From assembly GCF_028689295.1 (NCBI RefSeq), contig NZ_JAQTWL010000003.1, forward strand, positions 184,104 through 248,103: DNA of 64,000 nucleotides, read 5' to 3'. A program made the position numbers and the translations under genes. This document shows positions 30,068 to 41,229 of the stretch, one piece after another (positions within the stretch are counted from its first letter, which is position 1; each line of letters starts with the position of its first letter). The notes beneath the pieces are model-generated. The model ran no database searches. It was not told the origin of the DNA and saw nothing but the letters and a program-made list of their open reading frames with translations. The DNA is from Rhodoferax sp. (GTDB lineage: Bacteria; Pseudomonadota; Gammaproteobacteria; Burkholderiales; Burkholderiaceae_C).

Positions 30068-30981
30068 GTTACGCCCTCGTCTTTTCGGGTCAGGCCAGCC
30101 AGCATCCGACGATGTTGCCCTGGCTCGAAGCCGAACCCCTGGCCGCGGCAAGCTTGCGCGCCATGAGCCAGCGCATTGGCACCGATTGGCGCAATGCGCT
30201 ACAGCACGAGGCCAGCCGCAGCAGTAACACTTTCGCCCAAGTGCTCATCACCGGCACCTCGCTGGCGGCATGGGCAGCCATCAAGGACCAATTGCCGCAG
30301 GCCCCCGCTGTCGTCGCTGGCTACAGCGTGGGCGAACTCGCGGCCTATGCCTGTGCCGGTGTGTTCTCGACAGAGCAGGCCATCGCTTTGGCGCAGCAGC
30401 GGGCTGAGTTGATGGATCTGGCGGTGCTGGGCTGGCAGACCGGCATGATGGCCGTGACAGGCTTGTCAGAGGACAGGGTACTTGCAGTCTGTGCCGGTCT
30501 GGGACTCGAATGTGCGATACGCATTCATCGCCACCAGTCGGTGTTCGCGGCGACCGACATCGTCCTGAACCAGGCCACGCCCCTGCTGGTGGCGCTGGGT
30601 GCAGTGTGCAAGCGGCTCGACGTGCGCGTGGCCTCGCATTCGTCATGGATGGCGCCAGCCGCACAGGACTTTGCCAAGGCATTGGTCGGGTTGCCATTCG
30701 CCGCTCCGCTGTGTCCCATCGCCACCGATGCTGATGGCACGCTAAGCCGGCAGGCGGCCACGCTGCGCCAGGCCCTGAGCCGCCAACTGGCCAGCACAGT
30801 CCAATGGGCCGCCTGCATGGAATCAATCGCAGAACGGCAGGTGGCCTGTGTGCTGGAAATCGGCGCCGGGTCAGCGCTGGCCAAAATGTGGAACGAGCGC
30901 TTTCCCGACATCCCGGCGCGTTCCCTCGATGAGTTCCAGCACGCCCAAGGGGCTGTGCAATGGGTTCTGCGAAACGGGTGA
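30064..30981 (+). CDS. mdcH: malonate decarboxylase epsilon subunit (malonyltransferase)
   Basis: FSGQASQHPTM, AGYSVGELAAYACAGVF (acyltransferase GxSxG); ATGA overlap with mdcB. Confidence 0.9.
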   Translation: MSYALVFSGQASQHPTMLPWLEAEPLAAASLRAMSQRIGTDWRNALQHEASRSSNTFAQVLITGTSLAAWAAIKDQLPQAPAVVAGYSVGELAAYACAGVFSTEQAIALAQQRAELMDLAVLGWQTGMMAVTGLSEDRVLAVCAGLGLECAIRIHRHQSVFAATDIVLNQATPLLVALGAVCKRLDVRVASHSSWMAPAAQDFAKALVGLPFAAPLCPIATDADGTLSRQAATLRQALSRQLASTVQWAACMESIAERQVACVLEIGAGSALAKMWNERFPDIPARSLDEFQHAQGAVQWVLRNG

Positions 30982-31002
30982 AAGTTGAATTCGCGAAGGT
31001 GC

Positions 31003-32157
31003 CTATGTCGGGTAGGTCCCCGGCAGCAGAATCCCCTTGTCCACGCTGTCGATCTGTGTGCGCCCGCAAAAGGCCATGGTCAAATCAAGTTCCTTGTGGA
31101 TGATCTCCAGCGCCCGGGTCACACCGGCCTCGCCCATGGCGCCCAGTCCGTACAAAAAGGCGCGGCCGATGTAGGTGCCGCGCGCACCCAGGGCGCGCGC
31201 CTTGAGCACATCTTGGCCGCTGCGAATGCCGCCGTCCATGTGCACCTCGATCCGGCTGCCCACCGCATCGACAATGGCGGGCAGGGCGGTGATGGACGAT
31301 GGCGCGCCGTCGAGTTGCCTGCCACCGTGGTTGCTCACAATCAGCGCGTCGGCGCCAGAATCAACGGCCAGGCGGGCGTCCTCCACGTCCTGGATGCCTT
31401 TCAAAATCAGCTTGCCGCCCCAGCGTTGCTTGATCCACTCCACGTCACCCCAGTTGAGCGCCGGGTCGAACTGTTTGGCGGTCCACTCACTCAGGGTGCC
31501 CATGGTCTCGATGCCCTTGACGTGGCCGACGATGTTGCCAAAGCCGCGCCGCGGCGTGCCCAGCATGCCCAGTCCCCAGCGCGGCTTGGTCATCATGTTG
31601 AGCATGTTGCGCACGGTGAGTTTGGGTGGTGCCGACAGACCGTTGCGGATATCGTTGTGGCGCTGGCCGATGATCTGCAGGTCCAAGGTGAGCATCAGCG
31701 CCGAGCAGTTCGCTGCCTTGGCGCGGTCGATCAGGCGCTCGATGTAGTCGCGGTCTTTCATCACATACAACTGGAACCAGAACGGATGGCCGCCGGTCTC
31801 CCTGGCCACGTCTTCGATCGAGCAAATGCTCATGGTGGACAGCGTGAACGGTATGCCGAATTTCTTCGCCGCATTGGCCGCCTTGATCTCGCCGTCAGCG
31901 CATTGCATGCCGGTCAGGCCGACGGGCGCCATGGCCACCGGCATGGCCACCTGTTGGCCGATCATGGTGCTGGCGGTGCTGCGGTTTTCCATGTTGATGG
32001 CGACGCGCTGGCGCAGTTTGATGCCCTGAAAATCGTCGCTGTTGGCGCGGTAGGTCGATTCGGTCCAGGAGCCGGAGTCAGCGTATTGGTAAAACATGCG
32101 CGGCACGCGCTTTTTGGCAAGCAGCCGCAGGTCTTCGATGTTGGTGATGATGGGCAT
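31003..32157 (-). CDS. FMN-dependent alpha-hydroxy-acid dehydrogenase (L-lactate dehydrogenase-like)
   Basis: VSNHGGRQLDGAPSS, VHMDGGIRSGQDVLKARALGARGTYIGRAFLYGLGAMGEAGV. Confidence 0.9.
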   Translation of the reverse strand: MPIITNIEDLRLLAKKRVPRMFYQYADSGSWTESTYRANSDDFQGIKLRQRVAINMENRSTASTMIGQQVAMPVAMAPVGLTGMQCADGEIKAANAAKKFGIPFTLSTMSICSIEDVARETGGHPFWFQLYVMKDRDYIERLIDRAKAANCSALMLTLDLQIIGQRHNDIRNGLSAPPKLTVRNMLNMMTKPRWGLGMLGTPRRGFGNIVGHVKGIETMGTLSEWTAKQFDPALNWGDVEWIKQRWGGKLILKGIQDVEDARLAVDSGADALIVSNHGGRQLDGAPSSITALPAIVDAVGSRIEVHMDGGIRSGQDVLKARALGARGTYIGRAFLYGLGAMGEAGVTRALEIIHKELDLTMAFCGRTQIDSVDKGILLPGTYPT

Positions 32158-32254
32158 CAGAGTCTCCTGAAAAAAGTGCCTGCATGGTAATGCCAGCGCC
32201 AGTGAGCTCTCCTGATGCGTTAAAGTGACTGCATCCCATGTTCCGGGTCAGTTC

Positions 32255-33382
32255 ATGCAAAGCACAGACGTTCTCATCATCGGCGCCGGCATGGCGGGTG
32301 CTTCGGCGGCCTATTTTCTGGCACCCCATGCCAGGCTGATTCTGCTCGAGCGCGAGTCGCAACCCGGCTACCACGCCACCGGGCGCTCGGCCGCGCTGTA
32401 TTCGGAAACCTATGGCAACGCCACGGTGCGTGCCATCACCACCGCGTCCAAACCTTTCTATTTCCAGCCACCCGAGGGCTTTTCGTCGTTTCCGCTGGTG
32501 TCGCCGCGCGGTGCCTTGATCGTTGGCGCGGAGGCGGACCATCCCGCGCTGCGCCAGACGCTGGACGCCATGCGTGCCCTGGTGCCCAACATTGCATGGT
32601 GGAGCCAGGGCGACATCTTGCAGCGCGTGCCGGTGCTGCGACCCGAGGCCGCGGTGTGCGGTGTTTATGAACCCGACGCCATGGACATGGACGTGCACGC
32701 CATTCACCAGGGTTTTTTGCGCGGCGCCAAGGCAGCCGGGGCGCAAACCGTGTGCGACGCCGGGGTCAGTGAGATCAGCTTTGACGACGGCCAGTGGCGC
32801 GTGAGCACGCCCGCCGGGCGTTTTTGCGCCCCCGTTCTGGTCAACGCGGCGGGGGCCTGGTGCGATGAACTGGCGCTGCTGGCCGGCGTCAGGCCAGTGG
32901 GGCTGGTGCCGATGCGGCGCACTGCTTTCACCTGCGAGGTGCCAGCATCCGCGCAGATCCAGGATTGGCCCCTGGTGATTGATGCCGGCGAGACGTTTTA
33001 CTTCAAGCCCGAGGCCGGGCTGCTGCTGGTGTCGCCCGCCAATGCCGACCCGGTGCCGGCGCAAGATGTGCAGCCCGAGGAACTCGATGTGGCGATTGCC
33101 GTGGACCGGCTGCAGGCCGCCACCACCCTGCAGATCCGCCGGGTACGGCGCAAATGGGCCGGCTTGCGCTCGTTCGTTGCCGACAAGACCCCGGTGGTCG
33201 GCTTCGCCCCCGATGCCCCCGGCTTTTTCTGGCTGGCGGGCCAGGGCGGCTACGGCATCCAGACCGCACCCGCCATGGGCGAACTGGCTTCAGCCCTGGT
33301 GCGCGGTCTGCCGGTGCCGTCGGCCATGGCGGCGATGGGCGTGCGGCAGGAGGCGCTGGCGGCCAGTCGGTTCTGGGTCTAA
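32255..33382 (+). CDS. FAD-dependent oxidoreductase (DAO family)
   Basis: VLIIGAGMAGASAAYFLAPHARLILLERE Rossmann motif; C-terminal GFFWLAGQGGYGIQTAPAMGEL-type motif. Confidence 0.88.
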   Translation: MQSTDVLIIGAGMAGASAAYFLAPHARLILLERESQPGYHATGRSAALYSETYGNATVRAITTASKPFYFQPPEGFSSFPLVSPRGALIVGAEADHPALRQTLDAMRALVPNIAWWSQGDILQRVPVLRPEAAVCGVYEPDAMDMDVHAIHQGFLRGAKAAGAQTVCDAGVSEISFDDGQWRVSTPAGRFCAPVLVNAAGAWCDELALLAGVRPVGLVPMRRTAFTCEVPASAQIQDWPLVIDAGETFYFKPEAGLLLVSPANADPVPAQDVQPEELDVAIAVDRLQAATTLQIRRVRRKWAGLRSFVADKTPVVGFAPDAPGFFWLAGQGGYGIQTAPAMGELASALVRGLPVPSAMAAMGVRQEALAASRFWV

Positions 33383-33445
33383 TCAGTTGAGGACAGAGCA
33401 AATTTGCTGCGCAAATCCTGGTCTGTCCCGCAAGGTCTCAGGTTT

Positions 33446-33961
33446 TTAAAGCGCTTTCTGCACCAGTGCACCGCGGTACAGGTAGGGCAGCAGCGGCTGT
33501 GCGCCGGCTTCGGCACCGCCCCGGTTTTCGACACTGATGGACAGGTGGGTCACTTTGGCGAGCGATTTATCGGTGGCGGGCAATTGCGCCGTTCTGATTT
33601 TGGGCGTCAGCACCCCCAACGATTTGGGCTGGCCGGGAACGCTGGTGTCCCACAGCTGCATGCTGTCGTTCTGGCCTTCCTTGATGTCGGTGAGGCGCTG
33701 CAACTGCAAAAACCCATCCAGCGGGTCGAACGTGACCAGCACGCCGGGGGCCTGCTGGGCGTCGAGCAGCACGGCGATGTATTTGGTTTGCGGAACATTT
33801 TTGAGCTTGCCCTGAAGGTGCGTGATTTGCGCGTTGAACATCTCGTACAGGCTGACCCCGGTCGCGCTGCCCACGGCCAGCAACACCACGCAGATGATGG
33901 TGGCCAAGCGCCAGCCGGTGGTGTAAGGCGGGATGGGTTCTTTTGTTTCAGGTGTTGTCAT
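33446..33961 (-). CDS. membrane-anchored protein resembling the C-terminal domain of anti-sigma-K factor RskA
   Basis: One N-terminal TM then YIAVLLDAQQAPGVLVTFDPLDGFLQLQ...SMQLWDTSVPGQPKSLGVL...LSISVENRGG; no N-terminal zinc-finger domain. Confidence 0.6.
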   Translation of the reverse strand: MTTPETKEPIPPYTTGWRLATIICVVLLAVGSATGVSLYEMFNAQITHLQGKLKNVPQTKYIAVLLDAQQAPGVLVTFDPLDGFLQLQRLTDIKEGQNDSMQLWDTSVPGQPKSLGVLTPKIRTAQLPATDKSLAKVTHLSISVENRGGAEAGAQPLLPYLYRGALVQKAL

Positions 33962-33965
33962 GTGC

Positions 33966-35417
33966 TCAACCCAGTCGGGCCCGGTGCTTGGCAATTTGTG
34001 AGCGCACCTGCTTGGGCGCGGTGCCGCCCAGGATGTCGCGGGCGTTGAGCGAGCCGCGCAGGCTCAAACACGCGTAAACGTCTTTCTCGATGCTCGCATT
34101 GAAGCCCTGCAGCACCGCCAATGGCAGTTCAGACAGGTCCACCTGGTGGGTGATGGCGGCCTTGACGGCATGCGCCACGGTCTCGTGCGCATCACGGAAC
34201 GGCAGGCCTTTCTTGACCAGGTAGTCGGCCAGGTCGGTGGCGGTGGCGTAACCGCGCAGTGCGGCCTGTTCCATGGCGGGGGCGTTGACCGTGATGCCGC
34301 CTTCTTTTTGACCCGTGGCAGGGTTCATCTGACCGCCGATCATCTCGCTAAAGATCCGCAGCGTGTCCTTGAGCGTGTCCACCGTGTCGAACAGTGGCTC
34401 CTTGTCTTCCTGGTTGTCCTTGTTGTAGGCCAGCGGCTGGCCTTTCATGAGCGTGATCAGGCCCATCAGGTGGCCGACCACGCGGCCGGTCTTGCCGCGC
34501 GCCAGTTCGGGCACGTCGGGGTTTTTCTTCTGCGGCATGATGGAACTGCCGGTGGTGAAGCGGTCGGCGATTTTGATGAAGCCGAAGTTCTGGCTCATCC
34601 ACAACACCAGCTCTTCGCTCATGCGGCTGATGTGCACCATGCACAGCGCGGCGGCGGCGCTGAACTCGATGGCGAAGTCGCGGTCGCTGACCGCATCGAG
34701 CGAGTTCTGGCACACCTGCGGTCGGCCCTGCGCATCGACCATGCCCAGTGCCACGGCGACACGCTCGCGGTCCAGCGGGTAGCTGGTGCCGGCCAGCGCG
34801 GCCGCGCCCAGTGGCAGGCGATTGACCCGACGCCGCACCTCGGTCATGCGCTCGGCGTCGCGGCTGAACATTTCCACATAGGCCAGCAGGTGATGGCCAA
34901 AGCTGACAGGTTGTGCCACCTGCAGGTGGGTGAAGCCGGGCAGGATCACCTCGACATGCTGCTCTGCCACGTCAATCAAAGAGGTTTGCAGGTCTAGCAG
35001 CAATGCGCTGATCAGGTCGATTTCACCGCGCAGCCACAGGCGCACGTCGGTGGCCACCTGGTCGTTGCGCGAGCGCCCGGTGTGCAGGCGCTTGCCGGCG
35101 TCGCCGATGAGCTGGGTCAGGCGCGCCTCGATGTTGAAGTGCACGTCTTCCAGGTCGAGCTTCCACTCGAAGGCGCCGGACTCGATTTCAGCGCTGATCC
35201 GAGCCATGCCGCGCTCGATGTCGGCCAGGTCCTGGGCGCAGATGATGCCCTGCGCCGACAGCATGCCGGCATGGGCCAGCGAGCCGGCGATGTCGGCCTG
35301 CCACAGGCGCTTGTCAAAAAAAACGCTGGCGGTGTAGCGCTTGACCAGGTCGCTCATGGGCTCTGAAAACAGCGCCGACCAGGCTTGGGACTTTTTGTCG
35401 AATTGGTTTTGGCTCAT
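33966..35417 (-). CDS. argH: argininosuccinate lyase
   Basis: [24 protein letters not shown] signature, [17 protein letters not shown]. Confidence 0.97.
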   Translation of the reverse strand: MSQNQFDKKSQAWSALFSEPMSDLVKRYTASVFFDKRLWQADIAGSLAHAGMLSAQGIICAQDLADIERGMARISAEIESGAFEWKLDLEDVHFNIEARLTQLIGDAGKRLHTGRSRNDQVATDVRLWLRGEIDLISALLLDLQTSLIDVAEQHVEVILPGFTHLQVAQPVSFGHHLLAYVEMFSRDAERMTEVRRRVNRLPLGAAALAGTSYPLDRERVAVALGMVDAQGRPQVCQNSLDAVSDRDFAIEFSAAAALCMVHISRMSEELVLWMSQNFGFIKIADRFTTGSSIMPQKKNPDVPELARGKTGRVVGHLMGLITLMKGQPLAYNKDNQEDKEPLFDTVDTLKDTLRIFSEMIGGQMNPATGQKEGGITVNAPAMEQAALRGYATATDLADYLVKKGLPFRDAHETVAHAVKAAITHQVDLSELPLAVLQGFNASIEKDVYACLSLRGSLNARDILGGTAPKQVRSQIAKHRARLG

Positions 35418-35504
35418 CGAAAATCAAGTTAGTTGAGGGCGCTGTGCCCGAGAATCATCAATAATTGCCGCAGTGACCAAACCGGCCGCGTATCAGGCAG
35501 ATGA

Positions 35505-36548
35505 ATGAAAGATACCCAAATTTTATCGGGCTTCCATGACCCGGCCGCGGCGCCGACCGGGAATGCCGTGCCGCGCCCTGCCGTTCTGGTGTTCGACGCC
35601 TGCCATGTGGGCGTGGTGTTGCGCGCCGTTCTGTTTGTGCAGTCGGTGGTGGCGGTGGCGGCCATGTTCGGTGCCGCCACACCGCTCGACTGGTTGACCC
35701 GGCTGTCGCTGATGACTGGCGCCACCTTGCCCGCCACCCTGCTGTGGCTGATCGTGGCGTGCAGCCTGAAACAAGTGCTGGCGCGCCTGAGTCCTGCGCT
35801 GCAACAGGCGGCCGGCATCATCCTTGGCGCCCTGGCGGGGTTGTACGGTTGTGCCATGCTGGCCATGGTCGGCTCGCTGCAAGCCGCGCCGTGGTGGGCC
35901 AGTGCTTTTGCCGGGGCCATGCTGTCGGCTGCGTTGGTGGCCGCGCTGGTCTTGCGCGCCAAGGGCAAGGCGCCGGCAGCGGCGGCGGCGCGCCTGGCCG
36001 AGCTGCAGGCGCGCATCCGGCCGCATTTTTTGTTCAACACCCTGAACAGCGCTGTTGCCCTGGTGCGCGCCGAGCCGCGCCGTGCCGAAACGCTGCTCGA
36101 AGACCTGAGTGACCTGTTTCGCCATGCCCTGATGGAACAGGGCGAGTCGGTCACGCTGGCGGAAGAAATTGCCTTGGCGCAGCGTTATTTGGCGATCGAG
36201 CAGGTGCGCTTTGGCGAGCGCATCCGCATCGAGTGGGTGCTCGACGCAGCAGCCGGTTCGGCCCGTTTGCCGCCCCTGCTGTTGCAACCGCTGGTGGAAA
36301 ACGCCGTCAAGCATGGGGTGGAACCCAGCGCCAGCGGGGCCGACATCAGAGTCAGCACCCAGCTCCGGGGCTCGCGCGTGGTCATCAAGGTCAGCAACAC
36401 CACGCCAGCTTCGAGGAGCGCACAAGGCAATGGGCTGGCGCTGGCCAATGTGCGCGAGCGCCTGGGCCTGTTGCACGACGTGCAGGCCCGTTTTCAAAGC
36501 GGCTTGAAAGACGGTGTTTATCAGGTCAGGATCGAGGTGCCCGCTTGA
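35505..36548 (+). CDS. LytS/AlgZ-type sensor histidine kinase
   Basis: IRPHFLFNTLNSAVALVR His_kinase box; LPPLLLQPLVENAVKHG N-box. Confidence 0.9.
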   Translation: MKDTQILSGFHDPAAAPTGNAVPRPAVLVFDACHVGVVLRAVLFVQSVVAVAAMFGAATPLDWLTRLSLMTGATLPATLLWLIVACSLKQVLARLSPALQQAAGIILGALAGLYGCAMLAMVGSLQAAPWWASAFAGAMLSAALVAALVLRAKGKAPAAAAARLAELQARIRPHFLFNTLNSAVALVRAEPRRAETLLEDLSDLFRHALMEQGESVTLAEEIALAQRYLAIEQVRFGERIRIEWVLDAAAGSARLPPLLLQPLVENAVKHGVEPSASGADIRVSTQLRGSRVVIKVSNTTPASRSAQGNGLALANVRERLGLLHDVQARFQSGLKDGVYQVRIEVPA

Positions 36549-36567
36549 ACAGCGCAGAGGAGGCCGC

Positions 36568-37311
36568 ATGATGATCCGCGTATTGGTGGTGGACGATGAA
36601 AGCCTGGCGCGCAGCCGGCTCAAAGCGCTGTTGGGCGATTGCGGCCAGCCTGGTGCGCAGGTGCTTGGTGAAGCTGCCAATGCGGTGCAGGCGGTGGAGT
36701 TCTTGCAGCACCATGCGGTCGATGCAGTGCTGCTTGACATCCACATGCCCGGCGCCGATGGCCTGATGCTGGCGCAGGCGCTGCGCCAGTTGCCCCATCC
36801 GCCCGCCATCGTTTTTGTCACGGCCTACGCTGAACACGCGGTGCAGGCTTTCGAGCTGGAGGCGCTGGACTACCTCACCAAGCCGGTGCGGCTGGAGCGC
36901 CTGCAGGCCGCACTGCAAAAAATAGCGCGTGTGACGCAGCTTGTGCCGCAAGCTCCAGCAGAATGGCTTGAGGAAGTGCTGGTGATCCAGGAGCGCGGCG
37001 GCGCCGAGCGCGTGCCGTTGGCGCAGGTGCTGTACCTGAAGGCCGAGCTGAAATACATCACGGTGCGCACCGCCAGCCGCAGCTACCTGCTGGAGGGCGC
37101 GCTGTCCGAGCTGGAGGCCCGCTACGCCAGCCGCTTCATGCGCATTCACCGCAATGCGCTGGTGGCCCGGCGCGCCGTGCGGGCGCTGGAGAGGCACCAC
37201 GACCCCGAAGAGGGAGAGGGGTGGGCAGTGCAGCTGGACGGCGTCGAGGAAACGCTGTTCGTTTCGCGCCGCCAGCTTGCCGCCGTGCGGGCGCTGGTGA
37301 GCGCGGCCTGA
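36568..37311 (+). CDS. LytTR-type response regulator (AlgR-like)
   Basis: REC domain VLVVDDESLARSRLKALL...AVLLDIHMPGADGL; C-terminal LytTR ...RFMRIHRNALVARRAV. Confidence 0.9.
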   Translation: MMIRVLVVDDESLARSRLKALLGDCGQPGAQVLGEAANAVQAVEFLQHHAVDAVLLDIHMPGADGLMLAQALRQLPHPPAIVFVTAYAEHAVQAFELEALDYLTKPVRLERLQAALQKIARVTQLVPQAPAEWLEEVLVIQERGGAERVPLAQVLYLKAELKYITVRTASRSYLLEGALSELEARYASRFMRIHRNALVARRAVRALERHHDPEEGEGWAVQLDGVEETLFVSRRQLAAVRALVSAA

Positions 37312-37323
37312 TGGCAAACGATT

Positions 37324-40185
37324 TCAACCGGTGTTGCGCAGCCCTGCGGCAATGCCGTTGATCGAGATGTGGATGCCGCGCTTGAGCCGGTCATCGGTCT
37401 GACCGGCGCGGAAGCGGCGCACCAGTTCCACCTGCAAATGGTGTAGCGGGTCAATGTAGGGGAAACGGTGGCGGATCGAGCGTTGCAGCGCGGCGTTGTT
37501 GGCCAGGCGCTGCTTGTCGCCGGTGATCAGCTCCAGCGCGTGCGCGGTGCGGTGCCATTCCAGCTCGATGGCGCTGAAGATTTTCTTGCGCAGGCGCTTG
37601 TCCTCCACCAGTTCGGCGTAGCGCGAGGCCAGCGCCAGGTCGCTCTTCGCCATCACCATGTCCATGTTGGACAGCAGCGAGCTGAAGAACGGCCATTTTT
37701 TGTGCATTTGCTGCAGCAGCGCCAAGCGCTGCTGGCTGAGCTTGGGGGTAGCCCCGAGCGGATTCAGGAACGCATCCACCGCCGCGCCGAAACCGAACCA
37801 TCCGGGCAGCGTCAGGCGGCATTGGCCCCAGCTGAAGCCCCAGGGGATGGCGCGCAGGTCTTCGATTTTTTGCGTCGCCTTGCGTGACGCCGGGCGCGAA
37901 CCGATGTTGAGCTCGGCAATTTCGCGGATCGGCGTGGCATCGAAAAAATATTCGGTAAAGCCCGGGGTCTCGTACACCAGCTTGCGGTAGGCCGCCATGC
38001 TGGAGAGCGACAGCTCGGCGGCCGCCTGCAGGAAAGCAGGCTTGGCCGATTGGGTGGGGTTGAGCAGCGTGGCCTCCAGCGTGGCCGCCACCAGCGTTTC
38101 CAGGTTGCGCCGACCAATTTCGGGGTTGGCGTATTTGGAGCCGATCACCTCGCCCTGCTCGGTCAGGCGGATCTGGCCGCGCACGGTGCCCGGGGGTTGC
38201 GCCAGGATGGCCTCGAAGCTCGGGCCGCCGCCTCGCCCCACGGTGCCGCCACGACCGTGGAACATGCGCAAGCGGATCGGGCTGACGTGGGCGCTCTGGT
38301 TGATGCCGTCGAACATGTCCACCAGCGCGATCTCGGCTTGGTACAGCTCCCAGTTGCTGGTAAAAATGCCGCCGTCCTTGTTGCTGTCGGAGTAGCCCAG
38401 CATGATGTCCTGCTCGCCATACTGGTCTTGGGCGCCGCGCTGCACCATGGCCAGCACGCCGGGCAGGGCGTAATACTCGCGCATGATGCTTGATGCGTTG
38501 CGCAGGTCGTCGATGGTCTCAAAGAGCGGTACCACGATCAGGTCGCAAGTGGCATGCGTGTCGAGCGTGCCGTGCATCAGCCCCACTTCTTTTTGCAGCA
38601 ATATTATTTCGAGCAGGTCGCTCACGGTTTCGGTGTGGCTGATGATGTAGTGGCGAATGGCCTGCGTCCCGAACAGCGCGCGTGACTGTTTGGCGGTCTC
38701 GAAGATGCCGAGCTCGCTCAACGTGTGGGCGCTGTAGGCGTGGCCGATCACGCGCAGCGGGCGGGCGTCGCACAGCAGGCGCATCAGCAATTCACGCTTG
38801 GCGGCCTCGTCGAGCTGGCCGTAATGCGGCGTGATGCGCGCCGTGGCCAGCAGTTCGGCCAGCACCGCTTCGTGCTGGTCCGAGCTTTGGCGCAGATCGA
38901 CGCTGGCCAGGTGAAAGCCAAACACTTCCACCGCCCGGATCAGTGGCTGCAGACGCTGTGTCACCAGCGCCTGGGCGTGCTGCGCCAGCAGCGACGATTC
39001 GATGATGCGCAGGTCGCGAAGCAGGTCTTCAGGCTTGAGGTAAGGGTTCTGCGGCGCCACCGCATGACGGGCGGCCTCGCCACCGCTGAGCGCCTTCAGG
39101 GAGGCCGCCAGTCGCGCGTAAACGCCGATCAGGGCGCGCCGGTAGGGCTCGTCCTTGCGGTGCTCGTTGCTGTCGGGCGAGTGGGCCGCCAGCGCCTGCA
39201 TCTCGGGCGGAAAGTCCATCAGCATGGCCGACAGAGACAGTTCGCCGCCCAGGTAGTGCACCTCGGTCAGGTAATGCCGCAGCGCCATGTCGGCCTGGCG
39301 GCTTAAGGCGTGGCTCAGGGTCTGGGCGTTGACGTTGGGGTTGCCATCGCGGTCGCCGCCAATCCATTGGCCCATGCGCAGGAAACTGTGCACCGGGTGC
39401 GGCCCCAGAGCCTGCTCCAGGCTGGCGTAGAGCTTGGGAATTTGACGCAGAAAGGTCGATTCGTAATAACTCAGCGCGTTCTCCACCTCGTCGGCCACGG
39501 TGAGCTTGGAAAAGCGCAGCAGCCGGGTGTGCCACAACTGCAGCACGCGGGCGCGCAACTGGGCTTCGTTCTGGCTCAGTTCGCGTGGCGTGAGCGCATC
39601 GTGCGCCACCTTGCTGGCCGCCGCCTGCGCCAGGATGTCGTCGCGCGCGGTGAGCAGTTGTGCAATCGCGCGTTCGGCATCCAGGATGCTCTTGCGCTGC
39701 ACCTCGGTGGGGTGGGCCGTGAGCACCGGTGAGACAAAACTGTGCGCCAGCATGTCGCTGATGGCTTGCGGCGTGATGCCTTTGTCCGCCAGTCGTTTGA
39801 GCGTCATGTCGATGCTGCCGGGGCGGATGCTGCCGGCGCGCTCATGCACCGCGCGGCGGCGGATGTGGTGACGGTCTTCCGCCAGATTGGCCAAGTGGCT
39901 GAAATAGGTAAAGGCCCGCACCACGCTCACGGTCTGGTCGCCGCTGAGCGACTTGAGCAACTTGTTGAGCGCCTTGTCGGCCACCAGGTCGGCGTGGCGG
40001 CGAAAGGTGACCGAAAGCTGGCGGATCTGCTCGATCAGGGCATAAGCGGCGTCGCCTTCCTGCTCGCGTATCACGTCGCCCAAAATGCGCCCGAGCAGGC
40101 GGATGTTTTCGACCAGCGGGCGCTCGCTGTTGCGGAGCGTGCTTGTTTTGGATGCAGGGGTGGGCTTGGGCATGGCAGTTTTCAA
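37324..40185 (-). CDS. ppc: phosphoenolpyruvate carboxylase
   Basis: [38 protein letters not shown] motifs; C-terminal RNTG. Confidence 0.97.
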   Translation of the reverse strand: MKTAMPKPTPASKTSTLRNSERPLVENIRLLGRILGDVIREQEGDAAYALIEQIRQLSVTFRRHADLVADKALNKLLKSLSGDQTVSVVRAFTYFSHLANLAEDRHHIRRRAVHERAGSIRPGSIDMTLKRLADKGITPQAISDMLAHSFVSPVLTAHPTEVQRKSILDAERAIAQLLTARDDILAQAAASKVAHDALTPRELSQNEAQLRARVLQLWHTRLLRFSKLTVADEVENALSYYESTFLRQIPKLYASLEQALGPHPVHSFLRMGQWIGGDRDGNPNVNAQTLSHALSRQADMALRHYLTEVHYLGGELSLSAMLMDFPPEMQALAAHSPDSNEHRKDEPYRRALIGVYARLAASLKALSGGEAARHAVAPQNPYLKPEDLLRDLRIIESSLLAQHAQALVTQRLQPLIRAVEVFGFHLASVDLRQSSDQHEAVLAELLATARITPHYGQLDEAAKRELLMRLLCDARPLRVIGHAYSAHTLSELGIFETAKQSRALFGTQAIRHYIISHTETVSDLLEIILLQKEVGLMHGTLDTHATCDLIVVPLFETIDDLRNASSIMREYYALPGVLAMVQRGAQDQYGEQDIMLGYSDSNKDGGIFTSNWELYQAEIALVDMFDGINQSAHVSPIRLRMFHGRGGTVGRGGGPSFEAILAQPPGTVRGQIRLTEQGEVIGSKYANPEIGRRNLETLVAATLEATLLNPTQSAKPAFLQAAAELSLSSMAAYRKLVYETPGFTEYFFDATPIREIAELNIGSRPASRKATQKIEDLRAIPWGFSWGQCRLTLPGWFGFGAAVDAFLNPLGATPKLSQQRLALLQQMHKKWPFFSSLLSNMDMVMAKSDLALASRYAELVEDKRLRKKIFSAIELEWHRTAHALELITGDKQRLANNAALQRSIRHRFPYIDPLHHLQVELVRRFRAGQTDDRLKRGIHISINGIAAGLRNTG

Positions 40186-40276
40186 AGTCGGTAGGCAAAA
40201 GCTTAAGCAAAAGCCATGCTAGCATTCTCGGCTTGAACAAGATTACGAAAAGGTTACGGCTTTTCAGCCCCGCACT

Positions 40277-41227
40277 ATGCAGCACTTCACCATCGCAACA
40301 CGAGAAAGCCGCCTGGCCATGTGGCAGGCCGAGCATGTACAAACCCTTTTGAGTGCCAAGGGCCATCAGGTCAGCCTGCTGGGCATGACTACCCAGGGCG
40401 ACCAGATACTGGACCGCGCGCTGAGCCAAGTCGGCGGCAAGGGCCTGTTTGTCAAGGAACTGGAAGTGGCTCTGGAAGAAAAGCGCGCCGACCTGGCCGT
40501 GCATTCACTCAAGGACGTTCCGATGGAACTGCCTGAAGGCTTCAGTCTGGCCTGTGTGATGGAGCGCGAAGACCCGCGCGATGCTTTTGTCTCCAACAAA
40601 TATGCCAATCTGGATGCCCTGCCGCAGGGCGCGGTGATGGGCACGTCGAGCCTGCGCCGCGTGGCCTTGCTGCGCGCCTTGCGGCCCGACCTGCGCATCG
40701 AACCCCTGCGCGGCAATCTGGATACGCGTCTGCGCAAACTCGATGAAGGCCAGTACGACGCGATTGTGCTGGCTGCGGCCGGCCTCAAGCGCCTGGGGTT
40801 GGCAACACGCATTCGAGCGGTGTTCGAGCCTTCGGTGATGCTGCCGGCGGCCGGCCAGGGCGCGCTCGGCATCGAAGTGTGCTCCGACCGCACCGACGTG
40901 GTGGCGGCGCTGGCCCCTTTCGTGCACCAGACGTCCTGGCTGGCGGTGGCCGCCGAGCGCGCCGTGAGCCGGGCCATGGGTGGCAGCTGTTCCATGCCGC
41001 TGGCGGCCTACGCCACGCTCAGCGACAACCTTTTGACGATCGACGCCGCCTGGGGCGACACCGAGGGTCTTTTGCCGCTGGTGCGTGTGCATCTGGCCGG
41101 TCCGGTGACCGACCTGGCCAGCGCGGCCGATTTGGGCCAGCGAGTGGCAGATACCCTGCGCACCCAGGTGCTGGCCCAGGGCGGCACGCTGGCCCATTTG
41201 GCCGCAGCCGCCAGCCAACCGGGTTGA
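40277..41227 (+). CDS. hemC: hydroxymethylbilane synthase
   Basis: [42 protein letters not shown] (dipyrromethane Cys context). Confidence 0.95.
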   Translation: MQHFTIATRESRLAMWQAEHVQTLLSAKGHQVSLLGMTTQGDQILDRALSQVGGKGLFVKELEVALEEKRADLAVHSLKDVPMELPEGFSLACVMEREDPRDAFVSNKYANLDALPQGAVMGTSSLRRVALLRALRPDLRIEPLRGNLDTRLRKLDEGQYDAIVLAAAGLKRLGLATRIRAVFEPSVMLPAAGQGALGIEVCSDRTDVVAALAPFVHQTSWLAVAAERAVSRAMGGSCSMPLAAYATLSDNLLTIDAAWGDTEGLLPLVRVHLAGPVTDLASAADLGQRVADTLRTQVLAQGGTLAHLAAAASQPG

Positions 41228-41229
41228 GC

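Noticed and set aside
35523-36821. 432-aa minus-strand ORF opposite the histidine kinase
   Set aside because: Shadow ORF; the kinase/regulator pair on the plus strand has clear motifs
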